Source of the DNA: Trichinella spiralis
Lineage: Eukaryota; Nematoda; Enoplea; Trichinellida; Trichinellidae
Assembly (NCBI GenBank): GCA_000181795.3
Contig: CM012954.1
Span: 2,146,389-2,210,388, forward strand
Length of the DNA stretch: 64,000 bases
Direction: 5' to 3'
Within the stretch, counting starts at the first letter, position 1. Each line of letters begins with the position of its first letter. A program made the translations under genes and the position numbers. The notes under the pieces are model-generated. The model saw nothing but the letters and a program-made list of their open reading frames with translations. It made no database searches and had not been told where the DNA came from. Positions 1 through 13,609 of the stretch are shown here, one piece after another.

Positions 1-228
1 GATTTAGCCAAATGTGTAAAACAACTTCGCGTTGTTGGCGTGATTTGGGCAGCAACTGTTGTCGTGTATATCCAATGCCAGAGATCCCGTATAGATAAGA
101 GCAAGAAGGTTGTTGTCTGTTGTCAGAAACGTCGATGCCTAGAATGGGTGTCGTCGGGCGGTCAACGAATTCAGTTTCCGTTGCCGAAGAGCAAATTCAA
201 CTCTTATATCATGGATACTCAATTTTGA
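1..228 (+). CDS. 3' end of an unidentified gene, cut by the window edge
   Basis: The frame is open from base 1 to a TGA at 226-228, about 75 codons. It holds a short hydrophobic stretch (VVGVIWAATVVVYI) followed by a basic, Cys-containing tail (VVVCCQKRRC). Base composition here is less AT-rich than in the following 7 kb, as in the real exons of this window. I recognise no family. It may be the last exon of a membrane protein, or chance, because there is no upstream context. Confidence 0.3.
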   Translation, partial: DLAKCVKQLRVVGVIWAATVVVYIQCQRSRIDKSKKVVVCCQKRRCLEWVSSGGQRIQFPLPKSKFNSYIMDTQF

Positions 229-3200
229 ATGTTGATCATCATATTTTAGTTTGGCCATGACGATGCGGTGTCACATCACCGGGTTCCATGTGATCTGCTT
301 ACCAGCAGAGCAATGAAACACATTCAACTGAGCAGTGTGTTTGTTGGCTTTGAAGCGGTGCAGGCGCACACGTAACGCGAGCGCTCAGCACGCCAGAGAA
401 TGCCGAATGATTGGCGCAGGGTGGATTCCCTTCTTCCCTCCCCACGCGTATTCATATCATTTGATTAGCAGCATTATTGCTTAAGCGTGAACGCACGTCG
501 TCGATCACGCATTCCAATGTCGACCGTGTGACGACCACTGTTAGTCGCGCTAGTTAGCAATTAGAGGATATATTTTACAACCATAGAAAAAATAGCTTCT
601 GAAAGCAGGCCAATAAAAAGATGAATGAACAAGTTATTATTAATGAGTTGAAGTTTTCCATAATTAGCATGTTTCTCGTTTTATATCAATAAGAAAATTC
701 TTATTTTCAAACGTACCATTGAAATGATTGATCATAATTGGGAATGAAATTGAATTGCACTTTGGGGGGATTAAGAAAATTAGCCGACATTCTGTCAGCT
801 CGTTTTCTGTTGGTTCGTTGAACTCCTTCAACAGGCAAACAATTTCCATACACGCGATGATGAATTTCTGTTCTTTTTGAATAAATTCAGTTCACAAATT
901 TGAAAAGATTTTCTTTTCATATTGTAAGGAATGAAGAATGGACGGAATTGAATTTGTGAGGAATTCGAATTTTCAGTTGATGTGGATTTTTGTTAAAATA
1001 TTATCTTTCTTTAAGCAATATATACGTATAATGATGCTTACAATAATAAGTGTTCGCCTGTTGAGAAATGCATAATTTCATAAACAACAATAAGCATATT
1101 GTTATTGAATTCAATTTTCAGAAAAATGAAATGATTATCAGAAATTAATATGGACAATTTTATGACATATATCTTGGACAAAAATAACTTCATCTTAAGC
1201 GATATTTCTTATTTTGCATGCGCGATGGAAACATTAAACTTAGCATCAATCTTTAATCATCAAACAATTTTTCCTTAGCAGCAAACTTTGTAACAGCATT
1301 TGCTACGTGAAATCATGAAAAGAGGATGCAGTGCTTGAATAATAAAGTTATCTGAATAATTTTCAACGCCGATTGCTGTTTCAAAGGGTTTTCAAATGAA
1401 CATTAAATTTGTCACATTTGACTGACAAGTGAACACGCAGCAAATAAGTTTGACTGTTAAAAAATGAAATAGCTAATGATTTTATTGTTAATGAACAAAA
1501 CATTGTTTAACATGTTGTTCAAAAGCGTAAATTTAAAAGAAACAATGTCAGAAAAAGGAGTGCTCTTGTGTTTCTTTGAAATTATGTATGTAATATGCAC
1601 GCATAAATTTTTCATCATTTTTATTGGCTCCTTCAACAGAGGAAAATGTGAAATATTTTTAAAAATATGTCATGAAAACTTAATAGATGATCAAAAAAAT
1701 TATTAATGCGTTAATGATGTTACCACGGTGTGTCTGACTGGCTGAACTGATGTTACTTGTTGCTTTCATGTGATTTTGCATTTCTTATTTTTGTTAATTT
1801 TTTATCGAAATTGTTCACCATTTTTTCAGATTTCTATTCTGAGACTTTAAAAAATTAAGCGAAACAAATGATTAAATCGATAAGTTTAGCACTTTAGTTT
1901 GTCACAACGCAATTTATTCGATAATATCTAGTCATGATAAGGCGGTTTAAAATTTACTATTTATAATGGCGCGGCACAAAAATGGAAGCATATCTATTGA
2001 TCAGCATTCTTTAACATTAGAGATTTGAATTTGTTAAACAGCGAAGATTGAATTGAAATGCTATGATGAAGAAACAGCATACAAAACAAGTATATAATAT
2101 AATATAATATAATATAATATAATATAATATAATATAATATAATATAATATAATATAATATAATATAATGTAATATTGGCATTATATGTTCCCAGAATGGT
2201 CATTTTGAATAAATATTTTTGGGAAAAGCTGAAATTTGTAATTGTATTGTTTGCTTGTTTTCATTGTAGCTGAATTTTATTATTAATTCCAATGTTGAAC
2301 AAGCACATAATCAATGAACTATTACTGGAGATGTAGAATGGAAGTAATTTTCTTTTTTTTCTACTGTAATAATCTTTTTAAAATTTCAAACAGTTTTGTG
2401 AATTCAAAGTTTTTCAGCATCCGTTAATTGCTAGGAAAATGCAGATGTGAAAAGAAAAGAGTTTTTCTGAATATTAATGTATTTTTTTACACTCATTTGT
2501 TTTTTTTGTGATGCAGAAAAATTATAGATAATTAGCAACATTTTAAACCTGCATACATCGATGAGCAATCAGTCATGTTGTTAGCTTTGTTGGTACTGTA
2601 GAATATACGATTGAAAGAAATACAGCACATCTTCGTCGAGAGAATTATGAAGCGCATTTATTTGGATTTAAATTGAATTTCTCATTTCTGAGCAAAACAT
2701 GTGGGAATATTCAAACGGCAATTATTCGTTTTCTTTTTATGTATCGTTTCTAAAATGGGCTAAATGAATTTCAATTCTTCACTGAAGCACCACTGACTTG
2801 GAAAGATTTCTTATGGTGCTTTGGCAGAGTAGCTGAACGCTTTACTTAACCGTAAATATTTAATCACTTTGTAAAATGCCAAAATTTTGGCGATTTATTT
2901 ATTTTTTTTCATTAGCAGAAAATTGGATGAATTCACTCTTACGCAGTTGTATAAGACTATTTAGATACTGGACTATTTCTTCGACCGTAATGGCAAATAA
3001 TTATAGCGCAATTTTTGGATGAATTTTGATATCATAGAAGTGATGAATTCAAATTATATAAATGAAACTTTTTTTAAATAAATGAATTTAAAGTGAATTA
3101 ATTTGGCCAATGCTGTAGTATGAATATGAATTATTTTAAGGAATAATTTTATTGTCATTGATAATTTTAATGAAAATCCATATAACTAAATGTCAAATGA

Positions 3201-6200
3201 TATCATGAATCTAGCTCAACTGAAAAGTGGTAGCAAAAGAGATATTGAAAGTTGAGAACAATAATCGTTTAAAGTGAAATATTAATTGTTTATTAATGTT
3301 AATATTGTATCGCTTATAGCATACAAATTATTATTAATCTCTGAGTCATAGGTCAAGTTTTGAGTTGAAACATACGTTTTAAATCCAATGCTGTGAATTT
3401 TGGAACTGTAAAGTTAGTTAACATTATTATTATTGTTGTTGTTGATGTAGTTAAGCCGTCAGTATCACTGTAATAAAGCTGAAGGTAAAAAGTGGTTTAA
3501 CATTGCCGTAACAGGGGAAATTCCGATCTTACTCAATCCATTATTTGGAGAATAGATATTTGATTGCATTTATAATTGAAATAATCGATTAAAAGTCATT
3601 AAAATATGTTTTTAAATTATTTAATAATGCATATATTTCCAAGAGCAGAACAATAAATAACAAATAGTATTAAAATGTTCAAAATTATATTTACATGAAA
3701 TAAGTTTTCTTCAGAGAAATTATATAAGCAATCATTATGATCATTCTTCTGTTAATATTATAAATTATACTTTTTATGTATAAATTATTACTTTAGTCAG
3801 AATCGGTTGAAACATTTTAATAAACAGTTAAAACTGATCATGAAAGAATTTTTGAAAAATGTATTTAGAATGTATAAATAATTGTTGCTTATTAATAATA
3901 AGCATATACTTTATAATAATTGAAATCATTAGCACTGAGGTTAAAGCTTTTAGCGGCAAATAATTTTTGAGCAATAATTGAAGATTTTCAAGTTCAAGTT
4001 CAAGTGTTTTTCAATTTTTGTTGAAATTTCACCTTTCAAAGATTTAAAAGTTGCTGATCTTTGTTTTGAAACGTGTTTCTGTAGTTTTCTAATCAACTGA
4101 TAATTCTCTTAATAAATTGAAATTATGGCTTGTTTCACTTCATTCATTTGCAGTCCTATATGTTAGATACTATAACTAGGTATTCTGATGTTAATTGAAG
4201 GCTTCAAATGAAGAATTGCACTTGGTACCTACCAATTCTGCTTTGCAGCGTTATGCGTGCAAGAGTTATACAGGAGAAAGAATGGTCAAATTCATAACGT
4301 TCAAGTTCGTAACGATTTGCAAAGCATAAATGGTACGTTTTCCTTTTTAATTAATTAAAGGTTGTTTATCTTTTTCATAATAATTCAATGAATGTCGTCA
4401 GATCAGAAAAACGTTTCTATTCATTTTTATCAATCTTATGCAAAGGAGGTGCACGAAATTGAATGCGTATCACTGCAGTGTTCGTTAAACTCAAATGATT
4501 AAGAATATTTGTAAAGGCAAATGAAAAAGATATGATATTATGATAAATATTACTTTAGTGTATGGAAAATTCTAACGTGCGTTGTTGTGTGCTTAGATGC
4601 TACAAATTACTTAATACAATTTCTTTATATCAGCTAAATGTTTTGATTTAGCTTTTCAGACGATTTTATTAGCTGTGATTAATTCAATAATTGGTGGATT
4701 TGAATTGCCGAATATTGCTTCGAAACTAAACGCTGTTTATTAATTATTAATAATATCAGTGACGTGAATGAAAGTGTAGGTCACAGAATTTTCTCATTGA
4801 CAAATGTAATGAAAAGAAATCCTATGTCATTGTAATTTAAAAAGTAAGAACAGAAGAAAATAAATTAAAATTAAAAAATATAGTTTATTATTGTCAGTAG
4901 TAGTTAGCTGCATGCTATGAAACTGAGGCATCACATTAGTTCAGTTTAAATGTAGTACAGCTTTATTTAGTAGGCATCTATAAATTTAAGAGGAAATTTC
5001 AAGAATGTATCGTAAGTGATTAATTGGAAGAATGCGTCATCCTAGCGAATTAGCATGTTATCAAAATATGTTTTTATTTTACAATGGGATGAGTTTCGCT
5101 TTTCGAACCAGCAAAGGGCCGACTGCAGCATAGTGCACAGGTTGAGCAGATTTCAAGTCGATCATTATAACAGCAGGTTGCATTTTCTACTAATGGCATT
5201 GGGTATGCGGCTTCAGGCTAGCCGGAAGAACGAATTTTGATCCTACAAATAATAATACATTGCACTTAAGAATAATATTGGCACATTGAAATTCTTGATT
5301 ATGCACTTTGAATTTTCTCTTCAATTCTTTTCAACATTTAGAATAAAAAGGAAATATTGAACATACATCAGACAACAGTTTTAACGGACAATGACTGACG
5401 TTAGCTGTTCAAACACTTAGCAACACTTGCAATTAGAACTAATAATTTCGTTCGATTGGACGAGTTTAATAACCAACGAAGAAACAGCGCTGAATTTAAC
5501 ATTTAAAATCTGAATATGAAATGACAATAATGCGCATCAGAATTTAAATGAAATAAACATGTTCCCCTTTTTTTTTAACGAATCTTATTTCATAATTTAA
5601 GGAACTTCTGTAGAATCACAGTTCTGAATTTATGCGGAAATTGAATTTTTCTTTAAGTATTTTTATCAAAGTTTTCTGCAACAACAGTATGAACCTTTAA
5701 AACAGCAGTTGAGTGAATATTATGTATTTTCTGTTCTGTTCAATCATAATTCAATTAGTCAGTCGCAGATTGCAAAATTCTAACATTACTGTCAGTAGAT
5801 GATGATGGGCAAAATGAAATTAGGCAATGAAAGAAATGATCACAGTGCCAATGTGCAGAAATTAACGTTTCTTTTTCTTTTTTACTTTGAATAAAATTTG
5901 ATTCTATCCAAAATTTACTACTGTTGAAATGGCTGTGCTTTGATTGAAATGAATTACGGATGCCGTCAGATCAGCAATCAGCATTTTGTTACGATTGGTT
6001 AAATTAATTTCACGCGGAAGTATGCAGTGGAAATTGAACAATATCTCAGAAAACAGCACTAAATGAATGAAGGTTCGTTATGTTGATTTTGTTTTAATTG
6101 ATAAGTGTGTTATCGTTTAGAAATAGAGAAGAAAAATTATTGCGAATCATCTGGTCGGTTCATTTTGCTGTCTGCATTCACTGGGCATATTCTCTTCCTC

Positions 6201-7567
6201 TTCGCTCTCCATCTATTCACCGAGAATACTTCTAGCAAGGTATTTTTTTTTCTCACAAGCAGCTTGTTTCTTTTTTCAAAATTACCAGTATTAAACAATA
6301 TTGATTGAGATTAAGATTCAATTTTTTTAATGCAAAAGTTTTGCTTTTACATGCTATTTTTATGACTTGAAATGTTCTAACTAACTGATTGATTAATATT
6401 TTTTTGCTTCCATCATTATGCGTATATGACATTGCTTGTGTAAATGTTTCGCATGATGTAACTTTTGTTCAGAAATACAACATAATTTTTCAGATATGAT
6501 TTGAACATGTTTGTTAAATGTATGTAATTTTAGATTTTGCACTGATCATTAGGAAATTATCAAATTAAAAATAACAAGCCAGTAATTGCAAAAAGTGTTT
6601 TTTTTTACTTTTTAATGGCTTTTATTTGTTCTTTTTTGAAATTGTATTTCACTGCAGTGCTTTTCTTTATGAGCATTTAAGAGAGTGCATAAAGTGGGAA
6701 GAGAAGCCGAATCAGATAATGGTTTGAAAATTGATTTATATTGTATAAAGGCAGATTTTCATATCGTCAAGTTATGCATCACAAGATGAAGCGGCACAAT
6801 GTTTTCACCTAGGCGAATAATGCGATAATTTATTTCTCTTAAAATGAAAACGTTGTGTACCTTGAGTTGAGATGAACAGTGGTTGTTCTTTTCTTGTCTG
6901 CAGAAATTTTTTTAGCGAACTGAATTCTAAAAAGCGCTGTTAATTTCATATCTATGCATGATTTCATTGAAGTCAATTTGCAACAGGTTTGTAACAATAA
7001 AAGCATCGATAGTTAATGGAGATATTTGAAATTTGCATACACTTAAGATAGTCAGTTGTTTAAGCACTGATTTAGAAAAAAACAATTTGATGCTTCAATT
7101 GTTCTATAGCAAAGTAGGAAGCTAATTTGAACATTTAAGTCAAACCAAAGTTTCGAAATGCTACTAGTAAAACTTGATGTATTTATTTGTATTCATGCTT
7201 GTTTAAATTCATTTGTTTACTACAGAGAAGCTAAATTATTTGTCATCTGTTTGTTGTATTTGTGAATTGTCTGCTCCCAGTTGAATAGTTTAATTTTTTA
7301 ATCTATATTCTTTAAAGCATTTTTCTAAGAAGGTTTACCATATTGCGTGACATTTCAAACCGTGGACATTCATTTCTAAGGAGGAATATACATGTATCTG
7401 ATTTGAATTAATTTTTTTTTGATTTCTTAGCATCAAGGTCAAAATTGCGTAATGGAGAAATGCAACGATTATTTTCTTGCTGAACTAAAAATGCGTTGTT
7501 GACTGTTGCACACAGTTGGCACAACTTTTGGTTTCAGCAGCTACCGTTTTGGTTTCTTCGCCTGAAA
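229..7567. other. AT-rich gap of 7.3 kb without recognisable genes
   Basis: The first 300 bases (to about 560) are GC-richer with many CpG steps and could be 3' UTR or promoter. The rest is AT-rich with only short, low-complexity ORFs. None shows a recognisable domain or consistent splice structure. Apart from the pentanucleotide repeat at 2091-2168 I see no transposon ends, RNA genes or long repeats. Confidence 0.6.
2091..2168. repeat. Pentanucleotide microsatellite (ATAAT)n
   Basis: About 15 nearly perfect copies of a 5-bp AT-only unit. On the minus strand the run is stopless and reads as a Tyr/Ile/Leu periodic peptide, which explains a spurious 69-codon ORF there. Confidence 0.95.
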
Positions 7568-8876
7568 ATGCCAGCAACTCCAAATTTTCATCGACGATGT
7601 TCAACTGTCGCTAATAGAGCAGGTGAAAAGCATTTTTTTAAATGTATCTTGCATTAAGTAGACGACTGTTTTTCTTTTTTTTTGTAATATCAACTATTCA
7701 GTGACAGAGCATTGATGTTAAAGTTCAGTATTACTGAGTTGAGAAGTTCTGTATTGTTTAATTTTAATTTAATCAGAAGATCCGTTTATGCTCAGGAAAG
7801 GGCAAACGTTTGCTGTTCATAATATTGTCACATATAAATAGGAAAACTTAACAGTTCTCGCGAAACGCATTATTTTAGCAAATCTTACTTGTAATCAGGA
7901 AAAATGAAAGTATCAAAATGGTGTCAGTTTGCGATTAATAATTTATAATATGTATGCAGATAAAGAAAATTAACTGATGGTGCTTGAAAAGATAAAAATC
8001 TATGCAAAATGGTTTATTTAATGTAAAAACATGATAAATTGAATTGTTCGAGAATTTACTGGTACTGAACATTGGCTGTGCAATTTTAATCGGCTTTAAC
8101 TGAACTTGAGGAAATAAAAATGAATGGAAATTAAGAATGGTTCGATTTTCTGATCATTAGTAAAATGATAAGTGTTGACAATATCTTTCTTTTTTTTGTT
8201 TTTGAATTTATAAATCGTTTATCATTTTTTTGAAGCACAAAGGACACTTCGATTCTGTTCCACCTGCTTAGGAAATACGGGCATATATTTGTACAGCGAA
8301 AAGTCGGGTCGTACTTTGAATCTTTCCGTCTATGACAAGCGTCTAATTGAAGAGTCGTGGTGCGCGTTGCGGGACAAAGATGAAGTTGCCAAGCAGATAT
8401 TTTTACGTGTGCTGACGTCAAACGAAAAAATCCGAACAATTTTTGATCTTCACACTTGTCCGGACGATGAGTTGGAAGAGAACAGTGCTTTCCAGCGACA
8501 CGTGAAAAGTTTGTCATTGTTTTTGAGCATCTGCGCCGACAGCCTCTCAGTTAGCCCTGACCGACTGGTCAGCATTGCCAGAAGCATCGGTGAGAAGCAC
8601 GTCAATTTCCGTTGGGTGAGCTTCGACGCCGAGTACTGGCTGTTGATGAAATGCGCCATGGTGGAGGTGATCAGCTCCAAGCAGAGGCCGAAGATATCGC
8701 ATTTGGTCAACACTGCTTGGAATTCGTTGTTGTCGTTTGTCATTTTTGAAATTAAGCATTCTTTTTTGGAAGCGCAGAAATCCAAAAACACCAAAAGTGA
8801 AGACGATCATAACACAAAGTTAGTGCTGTGGCAAAATCTCGAAAGCGAATGGGAACTGCTCAGAGAGAAAAATTGA
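7568..8876 (+). CDS. Globin-domain protein (nematode glb type)
   Basis: Two exons, 7568-7622 and 8272-8876 (intron 649 bp, phase 1), give 219 aa. A TTTCAG lies about 30 bases before the ATG, suggesting an acceptor or trans-splice site. The globin domain fills roughly residues 36-185. Visible landmarks are a helix-A Trp (ESWCALRD), the CD1 Phe (IRTIFDLH, about 76), the distal E7 His (FQRH, about 95) and the proximal F8 His (IGEKHV, about 128). With both His ligands present it should bind haem. Nematodes have many diverged globins of this kind used in O2 or redox sensing; which one this is cannot be told. There is a short N-terminal extension and a charged tail. The second-exon frame alone has no ATG, which supports the upstream exon. 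The antisense ORFs over this gene are shadows. Confidence 0.85.
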
Positions 8877-9820
8877 AAAGTTCACAAAAAAGTCCAAAGT
8901 ATTCTTCTTGTTTATCGGCTTCATTTTTCTGCACATTCTTTGTCTTTTTTGGATCTGGTAGTCTTACTTTTAACATTATCCGATGCTAATCGATGTATTC
9001 CAATGTCTTCTCTTGATGTTGTTTATTCACATTCTGACGTTCGATTTCTAATTTTATTAAAACTCGCAGCTGGCAGTAAATCGTTGGTTGTGAAACCTTA
9101 AAGAAGTTTACAAGTTCGAGTTGGAAACCAATATCAGTAATGCTTATTAAACTTTACTGAATAAGGATTTCCATTTCACCATTGCAATCTGAGCATTGTT
9201 GGTTTGATTTTGAACTGTTCAATCCAATTGTTTTCAAATATGCTTCAGAGGAAATCTTAAAGAAAAAGAAGAAATAGCTGAATGTGGTATTGCTGTTCGA
9301 ATATTGTACGAATACCAAGTAATTGATTTATATTTGTCATTTTTAATTTGCTGCTTTTTGAAATTTTAAAATTAATTTTCAAATCACTGCCTTTAAACGC
9401 TGCACGTGAGCAACAATTAATATTAAAACAAGCCGCAAATTCGATTGCGTCATTATTTAAACATGAGCTAGTAGCTGCTCTATTGTAAATGATTGTACAG
9501 TGATGATGGTTATTGTAAGCGTCATTAAAAGGTGCAATTTTATCTTTCGAATCGTTATTTTACTTTCATATTCATCAATTTCAGCAGTTGATCAACTGTA
9601 TTTGAGTTAAGACGGTTCGCATCAAATTTCTGTTGTGTGTGTAAACTTTCAAAACCAGCTAGCTCATTAAGAAATATGAAGTATGAAAGTTGAATGAATA
9701 CCTAAGTAAAACAAAATTGCACATCACTTACATATTATATACATATGTATAATATGTATGTATTGCATGTATGTATGTATTATGCACGCCTGTTGTTTAT
9801 ACTGTTTTTCTTGTAGGCAA
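8877..9820. other. Intergenic, AT-rich
   Basis: Spacer between the globin and the first WAP-like gene. It contains ATTTTATTAAA-type AT tracts and a short TATG/TGTA-rich stretch near 9730-9780. No coding sequence or RNA gene is visible. Confidence 0.6.
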
Positions 9821-10593
9821 ATGGCGTCGGCGGAAATTTATTTAGCTTTGTTTTGCATATGTTGGAATATTGTTGAAGCGGTAAAACCAGGTAAATGTCC
9901 TGCTCCTCCTGAGGGTCCAGCGGGACCAGCCCAAGATGAATGTCAACAGGACGAAGATTGTCCAGGGGCTGAAAAGTGTTGCGCAACACTTCTTGGAAAG
10001 ATATGTCTACTTCCAGAAAGTCCTACAGAGCCAGTCACTGAATTTCAGGGTAAAAACAAGTGACAAAATACCGGGAAATGATAGCTTTCCGCTTTATTTC
10101 AGGAGTTTGTCCAGATTTTTCATATCCTCTGAAATGGTGCGCCACCAGTCCTTGTCCCAGAGGCTATTATTGTTTTGAGAAGATCTGCTGCAGACACACC
10201 AAGCCAGGCGATTGTCCAGATTCAATGGAAGGCATACCGGCAGGGCCACCTTGCGACAGTGACATCGACTGCGAGTCGATTTTAAAATGTTGCGTAATTC
10301 AGAGTCGAAGTCGGTGCGCTTTTCCAGCTGGATTCAACGCCGGAACGTTGAGCTTGACTAACAGACCCCCAAAAGTAACTGGCGGTCCTGGATCGAAAAG
10401 ACCAAGTCCCTTTTTTTCCGTGCCGTTACAGAATGTCGTTGCGGATTACCAACCAATGCCAGCAATGTATACAGACGTTGATCAATGGGGTGGTGATTAT
10501 GGAGAATTGGCCAGCTATCCGCACTCTTATTCCGCAGATTACCCGATAGCTTATGGTTATGAATATGACGATTTTGCAGCGCAATTGTATTAG
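9821..10593 (+). CDS. Secreted six-cysteine WAP-like protein (paralogue 1)
   Basis: Exons 9821-10049 and 10103-10593 (intron 53 bp, phase 1) give 239 aa. The ATG follows TTTTTCTTGTAG by 4 bases, a likely trans-splice acceptor. Residues 1-20 look like a signal peptide. A WAP-like module (about 22-62: C, DEC, EDC, EKCC, KIC) is followed by a Cys-rich linker module (WCATSPCPRGYYC.EKICC) and a second WAP-like module (GDCP ... DIDC ... LKCC ... RCAFP). Each WAP-like module has six of the usual eight cysteines. The C-terminal 90 residues are Tyr/Asp/Ser rich without cysteines. WAP proteins are secreted protease inhibitors or antimicrobial/matrix proteins; the exact role here is unknown. The paralogue is at 13610-14896, with the intron in the same place. 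Confidence 0.8.
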
Positions 10594-11894
10594 CTGTTAT
10601 TTAAAATGGAGAAGATAGAAGCATAATTTCAGTATAACGTTTCTTTTCACAAATATTGTTGAAGCATTTTTGAACAGTCAAACTTTGTAATGCACTGGAT
10701 AGACATTAACTGCTGAAGCATCATAATCCACACAAATGCACAATAGAGCATAAAGTAAAAAAGTGTAACTTGACAAAAGAAAAAATATGAATATTTCTGT
10801 TCACGGTAAAAATGTAAGTTGCTGATTACTTTTCGGTTATAATTTCTGCTCTGCTTTCTGCATTCCTATTTCAAAACTATCATAGATAAATTTGTTTATA
10901 AACAATTACTTTTATCAAAGAACACTTATGATACTTTTTAAATATTAGTATAAAAACAACTTTAATTGGATGATTTAAAGAATTTAACGTTAAATTGCAT
11001 GAAAAAATAAAGATATTTTCAGAAGCATTGGCTGAGAATTGAATTAAAATTTCAATCAGGTAAGTTTTATAAATGATAAATAAGCATAAATATAAAATAT
11101 AAACAGCATTCGAATATAAAAGTGTTAGGGCAGATTATGGATTGAAACTTGCCTATCATTTTTAAATACTGTATTAGTGCTGACAGATGTGAGAAGGTGT
11201 GAATATTTTAGTTATAGTGTCATTTGCTGTTTTTATTTTTATGATTTACATAAATAACTGTTTTATGTGTTTATAAAAATATATGCAAAGTAATTATTTT
11301 ACTTATTACAAGTAAGCAACACACAGATATGCTGCACTGGATATAAATATAAGAAGGAATGCGACAATTTTTGCACAATGACATCAGAGCAGTTTGCAGT
11401 TATAAACTGTAGAATCATTTTACTGAATTACGATATATTCAAAGTTTGTACTAAATCTGTAATTTTGCCTAGCTGAATAGTGTAACATCCAAGGTTACTG
11501 TAGACTTTTGTCCGTCATTCATGCGAGGCATTTCTGTGGTCTTTAACTTATGGAATGAAGACATTGTTAAATAAAAATCAAAATTTGATTGATAAATTGA
11601 CTTTACAGAAAAATAGAATATAACATTTATTATGTTGTAATTTTTAATTTTGTAATTTGTACCTTATTATCGGGTTACTATCGCAAAATGGTGTATTGTA
11701 ATGAAACGGTGATTGTTTTGATAATTTTTCTTTGTTTCATTTTTTAGTTGGTTTTTTATTTATAAGTGCAGTTTTTTTGAAAATTCATTGATATATTGTT
11801 CTGAACATCTGTTGTATGTACATTTGTTTTATAATTTTCGAAGGAATGGTCTACTTGATAATGCAGCTTAAAATGATTGTCGTTTTGAATTTAG
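10594..11894. other. Intergenic, AT-rich
   Basis: 1.3 kb between the first WAP-like gene and eIF3f. AT-rich, with several AATAAA-like sites that could end the upstream transcript. No ORF with coding character was seen. Confidence 0.6.
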
Positions 11895-13265
11895 ATGATT
11901 AGTAGCGATTTCACTGTTCGTGTACATCCAGTAGTTATTCTTTCTATTGTTGATGCATACGAGAGACGTGATAGCAAAGTTACAGTAAATAACAGAGGAG
12001 TTGGAAGCCTGCTTGGTAGCCTGATTAAATCATTAAGCAATTTTTAATTATTTAATTAATTATCTATTTATTTTAGGTTATTATGAAAAGAATGCTGTCG
12101 AAATTGTCAACTGTTATGCTGTGAAATATCAAGCAATCAGAGATGAGGTTTGACCGATTTGTTTGAAATTTGTACTCATTTTTTATGTTATATTAGATAA
12201 GTAATTCTAATTTGTAGTTTTTTTGGCAATTAAGACTGGCTTTATTTTTTTTAATTAGGAACTGTTAGTGAAATTACATGTTTTAAAACTTTTCAGTGTT
12301 TGTTTGACAAGAATATGAACAAAGAAATGTTTGACATGAATCAGTTGGCTAATCCGTATGAATCAATAGTTGGATGGTATTTGGTTCAGTATTGTTGATT
12401 TGTGCTTTTATTATCATTTAATATTCAGGTATACAACTTCCAACGAAATACATGACTCTGATCAGACACTTCACGATTTTTATATGTCTCTTGTTCAAAA
12501 GAAAACTGTAGGTCGGGATAATATTCCTGTTATACATCTGGTTGTAGACATGGCCAACACAGAACCACATCTTGGCATTTATGCGTTTGTTTTGTAAATG
12601 CATATTCATTTATTTATTATTTACAAATTTGTTGGAATAAATGCATTGCAATTTAGGTACAAAGTGAAAATTCCTCAAACGGAAGATTATCAGTCGTTGA
12701 TGCTGATTCCTGTTCAACTACAAGTTGTCGCTTCCGAAGCAGAGCGAGTGGCTTGTACTTGCTTTTTGGGCAATTATTAAAAATTTTTGTACGTTTGTTC
12801 GTTTCTTCTCTTTTTAGTGTCATCGTTTATGTTACCAACTGACTATCAAAAAAGAGAATTTCCAGTTGCGTCAGATTTTGAACAGATGAAAAGACGTCTT
12901 TCCGAATTGCTATGCAGCATGGCATATTTGCGCCACTACGTGATGAATGTGCTGGTAATGTTCTGTTGATTATTTTTTGAAGTAGAATTTATTTGTGAAT
13001 TCTCACCGTGAAATAGGAAGGAAATATAGATGGTGACACGATGGTTGGTCGACGATTGTTACAAACTATGAAGGAATTCCAGCAGTCAGATCGGAGCCTC
13101 CATGAATCAGTAATGGGTTCCGGCCTGAAGGTGAATTGATAGGTTCTTTCAATTTTTCATATTTATAATTTTGTGCAAAAATTTTAGGATTTCCTCATGT
13201 TAGCATATCTGACAGAACTGACAAAGACACAATTAACACTGCAAGACAAGTTACTGCACTTGTAA
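11895..13265 (+). CDS. eif-3.F: Eukaryotic translation initiation factor 3 subunit F (eIF3f)
   Basis: Eight exons: 11895-12015, 12077-12147, 12297-12376, 12429-12593, 12657-12754, 12818-12954, 13017-13130, 13188-13265; 287 aa, with all phases consistent. The protein starts MISSDFTVRVHPVV, the family's MPN-domain start, and continues with the conserved GSLLG, an E.VNCYAV-like strand, a GWY motif, and IHLVVD in place of the family's IHLTVD. The C-terminal helices end GLKDFLMLAYLTELTKTQL, matching the family's tail. eIF3f is a non-catalytic MPN subunit of the eIF3 scaffold acting in cytoplasmic translation initiation. Length fits worm orthologues (about 290 aa) and lacks the long N-terminal extension of mammals. 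The ATG follows TTTAG directly. It lies between two WAP-like paralogues. An AATAAA at 13498-13503 may be its poly(A) signal. Confidence 0.92.
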
Positions 13266-13609
13266 AACGTAATACAGTATCCGTTTAGTGATGTTGAAGT
13301 TTATAATAACATATTCAGCTGACATACATGTAATTGTGCCTATTTGTGTAATGTTTTTGCTTTTGTTTACATTGTTAGAGTGATTCACACGCAGCTGTTG
13401 ATGAGGGATTTTTGAAAACTCGCATCTATTTATATGATTATTGTTCAAGAGGTCGGGCGCTAATTAGACCATCGGTAAACAGTTTTATTTGAAAGGTAAT
13501 AAACATTTTTTGTTTGCTCCAGTACTGTTAAACTCTCAATGGAACAGTTTCCAATCAGTCAATTTCGAATAACAACTGTAAGCTACAAGTGCGAAGGGCG
13601 TGATAAACG
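13266..13609. other. Short intergenic spacer
   Basis: 344 bases between eIF3f and the second WAP-like gene. It contains AATAAA at 13498-13503, a plausible poly(A) signal for eIF3f, and no coding sequence. Confidence 0.6.

Noticed and set aside
2000-2203. Minus-strand ORF with Tyr/Ile/Leu repeats
   Set aside because: It is the translation of the ATAAT microsatellite.
8131-8517. 128-codon ORF on the minus strand
   Set aside because: It overlaps the globin exon antisense, has no domain, and the plus-strand globin explains the sequence.
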